A DNA stretch of 64,000 nucleotides. Source: Diphasiastrum complanatum. Lineage: Eukaryota > Streptophyta > Lycopodiopsida > Lycopodiales > Lycopodiaceae. The stretch spans positions 4,517,520 to 4,581,519 of the forward strand of contig CM055102.1 in assembly GCA_029204225.1 (NCBI GenBank), read 5' to 3'. Every line of letters begins with the position of its first letter. The stretch's first letter is position 1. The position numbers and the translations under genes are program-made. Shown one piece after another: positions 22,312 through 34,275 of the stretch. The notes under the pieces are model-generated. The model searched no databases and was not told the origin of the DNA. It was given only the letters and a program-made list of their open reading frames with translations.

Positions 22312-22875
22312 TCAAAGTGGCCGTTGGATTAACCCCAATCTTCTTCGCTGCTTCTCGAACAAGGCTTTACTTAGTGGCTTTGTAAAGATATCAGCTGTCA
22401 TTTCCTCTGTAGGTATGAAGACTGTCTTCAGTATCTTCTTCTCGACTAAGTCCCGAATAACATGATACTTGATAGCTATGTGCTTCATTTTCGAGTGAAA
22501 TACAAGATCTTTCGTAAGATAGATTGTTGAAGTGTTATCCATTAACAAGACATAAGGTTCAGAAATAGATTTATCAAATCCTTCTAACATCTGTTTGATC
22601 TAGATTAGCTCATTTGCCATCTTAGCTGCTAGTATATATTCGGCCTCACAGGAAGATTGAGCTACTGCTATTTGCTTCTTGCTTATCCAGAGTATGGCTG
22701 CGCCAGATGCTAGTGTACAACCTCCTGAAATACTTCTGCTATCATCCTTCATGGATGCCCAGCTTGCGTCACTATAAGATTCGATGTGAAATCCAGCTTC
22801 CTTCGAATAACACAGTCCATAGTCTTTTGTAACCAGGAGATATTGCACTACTCTTTTTGCTAGCTTCCAATGCAA
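22312..22875 (-). pseudogene. Copia-2A RNase H, broken
   Basis: YSDASWASMKDDSRSISG, QSSCEAEYILAAKMANELI, a TAG stop (Trp in the family), then MDNTSTIYLTKDLVFHSKMK with KHIAIKYHVIRDLVEK and DIFTKPLSKALFE. This is the complete C-terminal order of Copia pol. Confidence 0.88.
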
Positions 22876-22994
22876 TGATCCTAGATTCTGATAGATTGGT
22901 TCAGCCTGTATACTACAAATGCTATATCAGGTCTGGTGTTGTCTGCAAGATATAATAATGATCCAATCAGCCTGCGATAGGGTGTCTTGGCCAT

Positions 22995-23942
22995 TCACTT
23001 CTCTTCTTCAAGAGTCTGCGGACAATCTGCCTTGCTCAGTATTGTTCCAAGTATCATGAGAGTATGCACGCCTTTGCATTCGAGCATGTTGAAATCTTTA
23101 ATTATTTTCAGAGTATACTTTTGTTGGTGAAGATATAACTTACCACCTTCAAAGTCTCTTTCGATCTGCAAACCTAGATAGATTCTTGCTTCTCCTAGGT
23201 TAAGTGATCTCAAATATTTCAGAAATGTTTCTTTTTACATCTGAAATTAACTCATCTTTTCTTGAGAAAATTAGAGTATCGTCAACATAAACAACTAGAA
23301 TAATAATTTCATCATTGACATGTTTGATATAGACATTCAATTCAGTGAATAAAGGTTTGAAGCCTAAATAACGTAGTGCTTCGTCCTTCTTTCTATACCG
23401 TTGTCTTGCTGCCTGTTTCAGACCATAGATACTTTTATTCATGTGACATCCGTATTCTAGATATTCATGACTTACAAAACCAAGTGGTTGATCCATGAAT
23501 AAGTCCTCCTCTAATTCTATATTCAAGAAAGCAGTTTTCTCATCCACTATATGGATTTTGAGATCATGAGCCACTGCATAAGCAAAAACAAGCGAATTGA
23601 TGTGTGTTTGACTACTGGTGAGAATGTATCAGTGTAGTCAGTCCCATATTTCTGTGAAAAACCTTCTGCCACCAGCCTCGCTTTGTATCTGATGTTTTCT
23701 CCATCAAGACCTGTTTTGGGAGAGATCCACTTGCATTTGACTGGTTTCCTTCCATCAGGTACAGGTGCAAGTGTCCATACATTGTTCTTATACATGGATG
23801 ACATTTTGTCCTCCATCGCTTGACGATCTTTATTTGGTCCGTCAATAGCTTTTTTGAATGTCTGAGGTTTGTTAGTGAAGCCACAGAATTCATCATGGCC
23901 AAATCTTATTGGTGGTTTGCACTGCCTTTCAGATCTTCTCAT
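22995..23942 (-). pseudogene. Copia-2A reverse transcriptase, broken
   Basis: Motifs in order from 23942: [65 protein letters not shown], then a frame change near 23560, FLNIELEEDLFMDQPLGF, YGLKQAARQRY, and the catalytic VVYVDDTLIFSR near 23290. The LGEARIYLGLQIERD segment follows. Confidence 0.88.
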
Positions 23943-24049
23943 AGTCTGTATAGGTCTCGACTTTAAAGACGCAACTTCCGCTGCTCTTGAACATTTTGGT
24001 TTGTCTTCGATGAAATTAGAACCTGAAGGTTCGCTTTGATTCTGCTCCT

Positions 24050-24933
24050 TTTTGTTTCTGGGATTTTGATAATAGTCTAATACTGCATGACCCCGTTTAT
24101 GACAATGAATGCATTCAATCTTTGGACTAAACCAACATTTGTCTTCTGTATGACCTAATTTTTTGCATCTGTTGTAGATCTTCTTTTCACTAAAATTTTT
24201 CTATTGCTTTCCAGATTGTCGATCATTTGTCTTTGATTCGTCTGAACGATTTTTATTCTTCTCAAACTACTCCCTCTTAGACTTAGACTTTTTTGAAGAT
24301 TTATTCTTCTGAGTGAAAAGAGCTTTTCCAGAATCACCATTGTCATCATAGCATTCTCGTGCTTCTACTTCCTCTTTGATTCCATCTATCGCTTTTTGAA
24401 GTGTCATTGTCGAATCTTTCGCCAGTAAAGTTCGAGTTGTGTGGAATGACCAGGGTAGGGCGCGAAGAAAATAGCGAAGCTGCTTTTCCTTTGAAATCGC
24501 ATTTTCGGTGCCGGAATTTTGAAAAGAAATAAACAAATCCTTTATCTTTCGTACGAATGTGGTCAGGTCTTTGCCATCCCATTGGAGTTAAGTCAATTGG
24601 TCCTCCAAGAACATGACTTGAGTTCGAGATCAAGTCTCATTCTTGGTTCGTAGTTCTTCCCACAATTCTTTCACATTTAAAGTCGATAAAAGATCTAGCA
24701 TTTTGTTGTCATGCACTGAAGATGCAATAATTGCTATAGATTTGTCATTTTTCTCCATCCATTCACGAAGTTCCTTGCTAGGAGCAATTGGCTTTTCTTC
24801 TGATGGTTCTACCCATTGCCATAGACCTTCGCCCTTTAGTAGAGTGAAGTTTTTAACTTCCAGACTAAATAGTTCAAACCTTCTGCATTCAAGATCGTAC
24901 TGATCTTAAACTAAATGTTGTTGATCGAAGACA
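24050..24933 (-). pseudogene. Copia-2A gag, broken
   Basis: Starts MSSINNI with a TAG four bases on. It parallels the Copia-2B gag (SKEKQLRYFLRALPWSFHTT, KEEVEARECYDD). The zinc knuckle reads [15 protein letters not shown], so its first Cys is Tyr (G-to-A). A stop in NET*SRTQ is CGA in the sister copy and TGA here; another is CAG in the sister and TAG here. Confidence 0.85.
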
Positions 24934-25002
24934 TCTTCCAATCTTTCGATTTGGCTGTTGATGGAAATAAGACTATCTGATTTCACTGTATATCACTATA
25001 TT

Positions 25003-25015
25003 TGCTCTGATACCA
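25003..25015 (-). other. Primer-binding site of Copia-2A
   Basis: The plus strand reads TGCTCTGATACCA, the exact complement of the tRNA-Met-type site, one base from the LTR end. Confidence 0.85.
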
Positions 25016-25203
25016 CTGTAGGAAAGGTTCCGCGAAACTGTTAGAAAGGTTCTGCGAATTCTTCCTCAGACAATGCGATTAGAGGTTGAATAAATCACAC
25101 CAATATCGGCGTTTTTAATCGTGCCTGAATCTGATCTATGTACTAATAGAGCAGTTCTATTATGATTAAATTATGTGTGCAGAAATATGGGTGCGAAAAT
25201 TGG

Positions 25204-26460
25204 AAATATATGCGCCATCAAAAAAACTTACATGATATCAATGTCAATATTGGACATATAATAGTAATCCTAGCATGCAAATTTGATAACTACATAACTC
25301 ATTCGTAGAAAGAGGTCATTGGCTTACTACATTGGTTCCAATTTGTTTTTTAGTGAATTTTTTGAGTTGCAAAGCACATTTGGCTTAATTTATGGCAAGT
25401 CTAAAACAATATTTCTAATACCTCTAAGAAAAACACTATAGACAAGAAATCTTCTCAAAAAGAAAATCAACTATGTGCACTCCATACAAAGCTACTTTTT
25501 GCTATTTTAGACAAATAAATAGTGCTAGCATGCCACGATACATAACATTTTTGAGTAAACTTTTGACCTTAGACCCTTGTTAGGATGGTCCCTATCTCTA
25601 GCATTTGGCTGTATTTTCTATATAAAATTTTCTTCTTGTAATATTTTTCTTCTACATCCAATTTTATCAATAAAGTCTTCAAATTTTACTCATTGAAATT
25701 CTTATCATTGTGCATTATCAATCATGTTATCTCTTGAAAATGGAGAATCACACCTTGGTATAATACAAAATTTTAAAAAATGCTCAGCTTTATCGTTTTT
25801 AGACATTGGTAAAACATTTTATGCAGTTGAACTTTGAAACTTTGTTTCACTCTATTCATAAAAGTTTATAGCAAAATCTTGGAATTTTAAAATGGGAAAT
25901 TGTCTCATTTTTTGTTTCAAAAGATCTCATGTTAGTTACACAATGGATCAAGTACATAATATCTACCTTAAACCTCTGTTGACAAGCCTTATATGCACGC
26001 ACAGGCATGTTGGGGGTGTTTGAACCCAGCCTACTCCTCCAACATTGAGTGGCAACATTGCCTTGAGCCAGTGCCTAGGGCTTCCTGGTTCGATGAAAAA
26101 TTTGACTAACCACAAAAAAATTTAGTTAGCCACCCCTATTTCGCTCACTCTTAACGTTTTACGAGCACACATCTCCGCACATTCCTACACATACCAGTAG
26201 TTTTACTTATATAAGGCAAGAAACTTTTACGGGCTTTGTTGATGGGATAATGTTCCAAACTGCCCTGATGCCACGTTGCTTGTGGTTATCTAGGTGCCCA
26301 AATTTTGAAAAAAAAAAAAAGTGTGTGGCTAAGGCCATGTCTGCCCAAAGGTGTCCTTGCTTCTAGGGTACAAAAGGATCTGGGTGGCCCATAGGAAGCA
26401 ACATATCCCATGCATTCCAAGCGACCTGAAGCGCTTGAGATCCAAGCTGCATCCGGGCAC

Positions 26461-26462
<2 letters not shown>
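25204..26462. other. No gene recognised
   Basis: AT-rich, non-coding. A segment at about 26005-26095 has gtttgaaccc and ggttcga words but no full tRNA or SINE structure. Confidence 0.45.

Positions 26463-26516
<54 letters not shown>
26463..26516 (+). repeat. (CT)27 microsatellite
   Basis: A pure CT run of 54 bp. The Arg-Glu and Ser-Leu frames across it are artefacts. Confidence 0.97.
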
Positions 26517-26519
<3 letters not shown>

Positions 26520-27344
26520 CAACTGCATAGCAGGGAGAAAAGAGCAAATTACATATGAAAACTCTCATACACATGTTTGCAATTTCATTTCAAATTTTGA
26601 CATTCAGTAATTTCAGTTCATAACCATATGCTATATTCCATATAACTAGAATCACCAAAAAATCATGTGCTTGCACCATATTACAAACGTACATGCAAAA
26701 TACTACAATCCCTGACTGACACCAATAATCATAAGCAACACCTAAGGCATCATCTGATAAGAGAATTGAAGCAACACAACTTTTCAGCACTAACAAAATC
26801 CATAGTTATATGCATCATCACCAAGGCTGATATCAGAACTATTATCGTCTAGGGCAATAACAATTTCAACTGTTTAAAGTTGAGCTATCCCACTACAACC
26901 CCAGCTTGTAGTTGATATCATAAGCACTAACTTACCTAAAAAAGCATTGCAATAGAGTGGAAGCAACAAGGCCAAAAACAATTGCTTTACCGCACAAAGC
27001 TTCCCACCACCAGCAAGAACGCTAGCCAGTACCGCTACCAACTAAAGCAACACAAGCTTATATCTGATATCAAAAGCTTTATCCAAGTTAAAGCGTTGCA
27101 ATAGGATTGAAGCAACTTTAGCCCAAATACAAGTGCTTTACAGATTTGCCCATCAACAACCAAAAATTTATCCACAACTACCAGCTAAAGAAACAAAAGA
27201 AACTCTGATATCAACTCAAGCATCACCCAGCCTGAAACATTCCACTAGAATTGAAGCAACAAACCTCATCACAATCGCTCGACCACAGAATGCAAGCCAC
27301 CTGCAGCGAAGGAACGAAGATCACCAGCAACGAAATTGGAGCCG

Positions 27345-27570
27345 CCGGTACAGATGGAGCGATCACTAGTACGAATGGAGCGATCACTAGCAGCGATGGA
27401 GCACCAATAAAGATTAGCAATGGAGTGATCCGCACTCATGACCAGCAATGAACACCAGCAGATCACCGACAACGATGGAGCAATCACGAGCTAAAATGGA
27501 GCAACAATCACCAACAATGATGGAGCACCAATAAAGAGTGGCGATGGAGCGATCCACGACGGAGCAATAC
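27345..27570 (+). repeat. Diverged short tandem repeats with an ATGGAGCRATCA core
   Basis: About nine imperfect units of roughly 19-28 bp carry a core like gaatggagcgatcactag or gcgatggagcaccaataa. Two adjacent units near 27354-27394 are nearly identical. The preceding 27000-27340 is non-coding and Ala/Thr-rich in several frames. Confidence 0.7.
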
Positions 27571-27829
27571 TCAGCTAGCCTTATGAACTAACTGTCGAGA
27601 GTCGAGAGTTCTCCAGGCTAAGCCAACGTGTTAAGTCCAATAGGAATACTTTTTTGCCCCCACACGTGATGATACTCAAACCCATTCATCCCCTAACCTA
27701 ACCTAGCTGGGGATCCCCTATTCTAGCCTAGACGTGGACCAATCAAAAGGCTAAGATCCTGTACTGCTCATTTCTCACCATTTTTCCATTCTATAACCCC
27801 AACCCTAATGCCATGTGCTTAGAAAGTAG

Positions 27830-28260
27830 ATTATTGCCTAAAGACTTGGTAAAGATATCAACACAAAGCCTTGATTTTCTTGTTGAATTGTTTTTAAACC
27901 ATGGATCTAAACTTGATGAAAATATATGATACTTGAGCTTTGCTCTTTAGAAAGGTACATCTAAGTGTACCTACTAAACTCATCAATGGATGTTAATACA
28001 CACTAGCACCCCCAAAACTTGGAGTTTTAGAAAAGTATACATCTAAATGTAGAAGTTGTAGGATCTCATTAGATCTAGACTTAGGTCTCTTAATATGTGA
28101 CTTAGCTAAAGCAAAAGCCTCACAAACTTTCTACCTTATGGATATAACTCTTAGGTACTCCCACAACAAGAGAGTTTTTAAATAAAACATCTATCTATTG
28201 GAGGTTGGGATGTCTCAATATTTTGTGCCACGTCCTAAAGATAAGCCTTCATATATATAT
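27830..28260 (-). pseudogene. Copia integrase N-terminal remnant, heavily decayed
   Basis: Reading the minus strand across several stops gives Copia landmarks in order: TWHKILRHPNLQ (H-x-x-L-x-H-P), NSLVVGVPKSYIHKVESL, a decayed Cys region, NEILQLLHLDVYFSKTPSFG (family: H-x-D-x-x-G-P), LTSIDEFSRYT and the start of the following helix. Frame and stops change several times, so this is an old copy. Nothing recognisable continues on either side. Confidence 0.65.
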
Positions 28261-30747
28261 ATACATGCATTGAGTTTTCCATAAACTGAAATATAGCTTT
28301 CATTTTTTTCCAATAAACCAAGAATGATCACAAAATGTCTACTTGATGAACTTTCATGCCTACTACCATTTCATGCTTGATAGAAACACAAATCAATATA
28401 GAAACCGATACTTGAAAATGTAAGCACAAGAGCATCAAATCTTCTAAGAGCAAAATGTGCATCTTATACAATGAACAATAATAAGGTTAGCTACTAAAAA
28501 AAATATCAACAAGCTAACATCCATCAATGATTAATCAAAGCTTGATAGCAAAATGTAGAGAATAACTCATTCTCTTGACAAGAAAATGTAAAAACTAAGT
28601 TATGAGTTGACTAGTCTCCTCCTAACTTGATAAGCTTGTTAAGTCTACATGTTAGAGAAACTAAGAAGCATATATGGATGAAAGAAAAACATATTTACAT
28701 TTTCTGGGAGAAACCTAGTTGCCCTAGCCATCCCATTGGCCTCCACATCAATCAATCTTGACCATTGATATTCATCGATGATTTAGTTTCAATCTAGTCA
28801 TATATTCCAATGTAACTACTAGATTGCGAGTTACTACTTGGAACTTAAGCCAAAAAGTGGATGATATGTCCTAATTTGAATTAGATAAACTTTTGGTCAT
28901 GCAACACCTAGGTTTGGACCCTTTAGGATGTGGCAAATGACCAGATTAAAAAGACACTTAAAATACATTTGGATGGAAATAAACTCATTGAGATGTCAAG
29001 GTAACAAATGCACATCAATCAAAATGCCACATTTTTGCAACAATACACTAAAAATGTTACACAAATTCACATATAATTCTCAAAAAAAATATGTATGTAG
29101 AGGAATGTTGTTTCAAGAGACATTTACTTGTGGCTCATGAAGCCATTTTCAAAGTTACCATGCCAAGCATTAGCTTTTTGAATGACACTACTATTAAAAG
29201 TCAATAGAGATTCCATTCCTTTTGTCTAGAAGGCTTTCTCAAAAAGTTTGATCCAAATTAGAATTTCCAAAAAATAACATGCCCATGAAATTATGTAATA
29301 GGAAAATTTGTAAGACTTTTATGGCTCATAAAAAAAGAAATTTCTTACTAGCATACATACAATTTTGTTGGTGGTAGATAGATTCATTTAAAAAGTTGAT
29401 GCTCCATGCTGAATTTCATATCACAATACATTTTGGGTGTAAGTGAAACTCTTACTCAACTTTCACGTTAAGAGAGCATTTTCATGGTACTAGTGGTTAG
29501 ATCATTTTTAAGTTACAATGACTTTGTCAAATGATTATTATCACCAATCAAGATCACTCTAATGACCATTGCTCTTTATGTATAAGCTGATTAAAAATTT
29601 TACTTGCTCTTACTTAATAGATATGTAGGATATGATGTAAACGATTTTCAAGCCAACATTATTCTCTATGGCAAAATTGATTTTTTGAATCGGAAAATAT
29701 TTAGATAGCTCTATAATTCTTTGGGTAAATAAAAAGATGGAAGAAGACATGCTAAGCTTATGCTAGTGACGTTGAATCACTCACAAGCCTCTCCAAGTCC
29801 GGTGAGATCAAAAGATTGAAGAAAAAAAATTTGACATGATGTTAGTGGCTTTTCTCATGAGGCACTCGGAAGCCTCTCCAAATTCGATGAGTATTTAGGC
29901 AACCATGGCGATGAGACCATTGCAACTACAATTCTCTATGCATGTACCTGTCAAAATCAAGGCAAAGTTTACTCTGGAAAAGGAAATTTGATATTCCCTA
30001 TTTGCAGAAGATCCTTGCTTGATCCTTTTAGAAGGCATCCCATTGGGCTATGGGCCACTGAGATTGATATTAAATCACTAATTATAAGTCTATGCACATT
30101 AATGTCCAAGCAAATGACACTGAATCTTCCAAAGCTTGCAATAGGCCCCATTATGTAGGCCTTTCCCGTGATGCACGCCAAATATCTAACTAATATTAGC
30201 CCATCAATTGGTCAATCATCTGTTTGTCAATAACAAAAAAATTCTACCATTGCACATGACCACCTAGTAATGAAATGGGGTTTTGCTTTCATTTGAGGTT
30301 AGGAGTGGATCTCGCTAGTGCTTCTTGGTATTATCAACTCGTGGTCTCATTGCTAATGGGGATGACGAAGTTTTAAGCCAATGAACTTTGAACTTTTTCA
30401 GGAGCATTTAGATTCTTCCACATTTCCACATGTAATTATTGACGAGTATGGATCCGCAATTTCAAGCACATGGCTCACATCCAAATGGCCAGTCTTAAAA
30501 TGTCTCCCCTTTAAGTCTATAGATTCAAATGGAAAGACAGGATTTTTTTTCTACAAAATAAGTAGTAATTTAGGTTTTTTGCTTCTTTTTATGGGTTCCC
30601 AGCTAATTTGTTCTTTTTCAAATTTAAATTTCATTGGTCCTTTAGTTAGAATATTATTAGTATAATTATTGTGTTTGGTGCTTGCCTTTTCTTTTAAAAT
30701 ATATATTATTTTCAGGTTGGCTCTGTGTCTTTTTTCTCTCTTTCTGC
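28261..30747. other. No gene recognised
   Basis: About 2.5 kb of AT-rich DNA with a short (AT) run at 28253-28262. I see no coding signature or paired repeat. Frames such as 28928-29140 lack family motifs. Confidence 0.5.
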
Positions 30748-30754
30748 TATATAT
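30748..30754 (+). promoter_or_regulatory. Candidate TATA box for the PLATZ gene
   Basis: TATATAT lies about 20-30 bp before a strongly pyrimidine-rich tract (30760-30815) that looks like a plant 5' leader. It is about 1.1 kb from the chosen start codon, so at least one leader intron is implied. This is position-based inference. Confidence 0.35.
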
Positions 30755-31837
30755 GAGTGGTTCTTTGTTTTTTCTGTCTTCCTTTTCCTCTTCTCTTCTC
30801 TTCTCTGTTCTTCTCTGCTGCTACAGAGACCATGTTCCTGCTCATTGTAGGCAGCTGAGCTGACTGTTGCGGTTTCGCTGGCGTGTGCATCAATTCTTCA
30901 CGAATTTGCTCTCAGCTCATCTGCTCGTCTTTTGCTCATTGGCGGATTCCCTTGCTGCACTGCATTTCAATTATTTCCACATGAAGTGTGCTTTGGCATA
31001 TCTTCAATGTCTTTCTGGCAATTATAAGTGGCGCAGTAGAGAAATTGGTTGTGGAATCAATTATTACCTTTTGGCTGGGGATACTGGGCGACAGAATTTG
31101 ACACCTAGACGGGAATTATTTGGATCCGCTTTATGTTTTTCAGGTCTTCATGCGTAGTGTGAACCCGGCATTATTGGAAGATGATCGTGATTTAATATGA
31201 CCAGGAGAAGCTTTATGTGCGCTTGCTGCGAGTTCCTCTATCATCTAATTTTCACTAGCGTAGAGCCTTGAGGCGTTACTAAGCTTGGCTTTAGGAATTT
31301 GAATACTTCTATGAAGCTAAATGATGCTATTGAGCATGATATCTGAGTGACGGACGCTCCTAAGATTCAGGACAACTTGCAGTACTCTTAAGATATTGGT
31401 AGCAATTGCAGCAAAAAGCAGATTTATTGCCACAGGCGGCGGAGATACAAAATCGCGATTTCTTGTCCAAAAGCACCACAAGTCTGATTAACAAAAAGGT
31501 ACGCATTTCGTCCTTTCTTATCGAGGACGTTATCTCTCTTTGAACAGGTTCTAAATAGTCTACCGTGCAGACCAAACCATCTTACACACAGTAGACTATC
31601 TGACAGGCCTTAGAGCATGTACATAGATAGTTCGATATATGTAGCACTTAGCTTAAGTTTTCTCCCATTCATAGTTTCTTTGTAATCTTACGGGCATGTC
31701 ATGACCTATTGTCAGATATGTTAACGTTGAAGCTTATCATAGGGTCATTGCTGCATTGCGCTTTATTTGCTGATGCATCGAAAGAATATAGAAAATTAAA
31801 GAAACCTTATTAAGTTTTCGACATGCAGGTTGAACCA

Positions 31838-32035
31838 ATGGTAACCTTGCAAATTAAGGCATCCCCAATCGATCCACCATGGTTAAAGCCGTTGCTTGCA
31901 AGTGACTTTTTCATACCCTGCACAACTCATGGAGAAATGAACAGAAACGAATGCAACTATTACTGTCTCAGCTGTATGGGAGATGCCCTATGTTCCACCT
32001 GTACAACTAAACATAAAAGTCATCATATAGTGCAG
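31838..32035 (+). CDS. PLATZ exon with first zinc-binding motif
   Basis: Holds [17 protein letters not shown] and most of the first zinc cluster, ending HHIVQ at CAG|GTAAAG. Reading may start at 31829 if CATGCAG at 31822-31828 is a splice acceptor. Confidence 0.9.
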
Positions 32036-33048
32036 GTAAAGATGATACCACATGATTTCAATTTGTTCGTTGGTTCCATTACATTTTAAGAATCTGTCTT
32101 ATAAGAAAATTTCTTCACGCTTTTATGTCGGTTGTGAGATTGCAGATTCGAAGATCTTCTTATCATGATGTTATTCGCGTTTCTGAGATACAGAAAGTTC
32201 TGGATCTCACAGGAGTTCAGACTTACATCATAAATAGTGCAAGGGTGGTCTTTCTCAATGAAAGGCCACAACCGAGGCCTGCCAAAGGCGTGACAAAAAC
32301 TTGTGAAATTTGTGAAAGAGGTCTCCTTGATAGTTTTCGCTATTGCTCCCTGGGTTGCAAGGTAGTGCATCCATCTCATTGCTTCTCACGGCATTGTCTT
32401 TGTCTTGATTATATCAGTCTTAGGAATACGAAAATGCATAATGGAACCAACAGAGTTTCTGGTAACACTGGACTGGCAAACAGTGCACTACCATGAAGGC
32501 TATAATTATTTGCAAGGAGGCCATAATTCTTAGTCGATTATAACAAACTTTCTAAGCAATCCTCAGGCTGTTTATTCTTCGGTGGCGTTTACGTTAGAGC
32601 TTTTGTTTATGTAACTTGTAAGATTTTACGTTTCCCTTACCCGTGATTTCCCTTTTGGTTTCAGCTAGCAGGGATCGATCGACACCATGATATGACATTT
32701 ATTTTGCAACCAAGACAGCAAACCAATATGGCCATGGAGGCCTCGCATTCCGTGAATCTCTTGCATAGGAAGACAGAGACTGGCAAAATGACCACGACTG
32801 TGCCTACGCATACTGCAGAAAATACTTCCTCTGATGACGTTGATTATTTGAGAAGAGTTCGAGAGTTGGGACCGGTAGTGCATCCCTTTCAAACAACGCC
32901 AGTATTAAGTCCTATTAAAGTGCGCCAGAGCGTCAACTTTTCGGACATATCCCCTCCAACGCCACCTCCCACACTTACGAGCAAAACTGCAAAAAGAAGA
33001 AAAGGGATACCGCACAGAGCTCCTCTGGGATGCAGCCTCACTATTTAG
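31838..33048 (+). CDS. PLATZ zinc-finger DNA-binding protein, three coding exons
   Basis: Exons 31838-32035, 32146-32361 and 32665-33048 join with GT-AG introns in phase 0 and encode about 265 residues. PLATZ proteins are plant-specific zinc-dependent nuclear proteins that bind A/T-rich DNA, often as repressors. The first zinc motif reads C-x2-H-x11-C-x2-C-x5-C-x2-C-x3-H-x2-H across residues about 22-60. The second is C-x2-C-x10-C-x3-C in [20 protein letters not shown]. Between them is the family signature [20 protein letters not shown], followed by [20 protein letters not shown]. The end carries the basic tail [13 protein letters not shown] chose ATG 31838 because family members begin just before DPPWL; ATG 31823 sits on a possible splice acceptor (CATGCAG|GTT), so an upstream leader exon is likely. 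Confidence 0.93.
32146..32361 (+). CDS. PLATZ exon 2 (core domain)
   Basis: The acceptor GAGATTGCAG precedes ATTCGAAGA. The exon encodes exactly 72 codons and ends GCAAG|GTAGTG. Confidence 0.93.
32665..33048 (+). CDS. PLATZ exon 3 (C-terminal tail)
   Basis: The acceptor TTGGTTTCAG precedes CTAGCAGGG, restoring the family junction G-C-K-L-A-G-I. A low-complexity Ser/Thr/Pro region with SPPTPPPT follows, then the basic [12 protein letters not shown] end and TAG. Confidence 0.9.
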   Translation, partial: LAGIDRHHDMTFILQPRQQTNMAMEASHSVNLLHRKTETGKMTTTVPTHTAENTSSDDVDYLRRVRELGPVVHPFQTTPVLSPIKVRQSVNFSDISPPTPPPTLTSKTAKRRKGIPHRAPLGCSLTI

Positions 33049-33731
33049 CCTCAACATGTGTGCAGCCATATGTGCTGGTACGCCATGTTGTACATATGAG
33101 CTCCACAAGATCAACTGCTGTACATATCCAGTCTAGCGCGCACTTAGATATTAAATGTAGATCATTCAGCTTCGCTTGTGAGTACGTCGCAATGATTATT
33201 GTAAGCTGTATCTGATCAGAAAGATTATAAGATAGATTATCTGGTAGCTGAAATGTTTACAGCACGGTGCCCTAAACTGCATCTATTAACTGTATATGAG
33301 GGCCTTAATCGACATTCTTCAACAACTATGATGAGGTCAATAAGAAACCGTGAAAATTGGTACAAATCTTCTCAGGCTGTTTTGTCCTTGTTTTGCAGCT
33401 CGTTGTACATCCTTTAATTTGTTATCATTCGCAAAAGATAAGCCTCTACTATCCACATTCAAGCTGTAATTTCCATGAATTATCTTAATCGTCATATTAA
33501 TGCTGCATTCTTTCGAGAAAATAATATAACAGAACTTGTTTTCAATGCTATAATGTGATTGTGAGTCCTGACATGCGCCTTTAGGGATTTCCGATTTACC
33601 CTCCCTGTGATCATTAATCATTGAATTGAAATTATCATGGTACCTACTACTTGCAGTGTCTCTCCGATCATTATTGGAAGAAGGTAGAACACTTAGATCT
33701 AAAAACTTCATCCATTTGGATATTGCTGCGA
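33049..33731. other. 3' flank of the PLATZ gene; no second gene established
   Basis: Contains the probable 3' untranslated region. A 124-codon minus-strand frame at 33337-33711 has no recognised motif and may be chance. Confidence 0.45.
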
Positions 33732-34228
33732 CTTGGAGCTAGTCGAATCATCTAATAGAAAATAAATAAATGACTCAGTGAATCATTGATCATGTTTTGA
33801 CGAGACACAGACCATCATTGAAAGGAAAGTTGAAGTTAATGACACTTAATATCAAGAATACAAGAGCAGTTCACTCATTTAAAATATGCTGGGTTCAAAC
33901 TTGGAGGTAGTCGAATCATTTATTACATTAGAGATTATTTCAGATTCAGCGAATCAGTGATCATGTTATGACGAGACACAGATCATCATTGGAAGAAATA
34001 TGAAGCTAAGTAAAACACAGACATCATTGGACTGAAATTGAAGCTAAATAACACTTAAATCATTTCAATCTTTAAGAATACACGCTGCTCGTGAGTAACA
34101 CGAGCAATTCATTCATTTGAAGTCTAGAATGTGCTGCGGTCAAACTTGAAGGTACTCAAATCATCCATTACAATAGAAATTATTGCAAACTCGTCAGTGA
34201 ACCAGTGATCATGTTTTGACGTCGAGAC
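33732..34228 (+). repeat. Three diverged tandem units of about 170-245 bp
   Basis: Units begin at 33732, 33900 and 34145 with cttgga(g/a)(c/g)tagtcgaatcat-like sequence and share gtgatcatgttttgacgaga downstream. The second unit is longer because acacaga-catcattgga...gaagctaa is duplicated inside it. The third is cut near 34228. Confidence 0.85.
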
Positions 34229-34275
34229 CAAGGATTTGCACAAACAACGTCACGAGCATGACAACGGAATAACAA

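Larger units (their letters stand above)
22204..25203 (-). mobile_element. Internally deleted Copia element (Copia-2A)
   Basis: On the minus strand: a truncated 5' LTR (25017 to about 25203), primer-binding site (25003-25015), gag (24933 to about 24050), reverse transcriptase, RNase H, polypurine tract (minus-strand TTGAGAGGGAGT near 22304-22316) and a truncated 3' LTR (about 22204-22303). The LTR remnants share TGTAGG... and ...TTCTACA ends with Copia-2B. Protease and integrase are absent: the gag tail runs into the linker before RT near 23960. Confidence 0.85.

Noticed and set aside
26005-26095. Possible tRNA-like or SINE sequence (gtttgaaccc, ggttcga)
   Set aside because: A and B boxes are not both present at tRNA spacing and no target duplication is seen.
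26286-26610. Arg-Glu and Ser-Leu repeat frames
   Set aside because: Translation of the second CT run on either strand.
33337-33711. 124-codon minus-strand frame 3' of the PLATZ gene as a gene
   Set aside because: No recognised motif, no splice context, and it overlaps the likely PLATZ 3' untranslated region.
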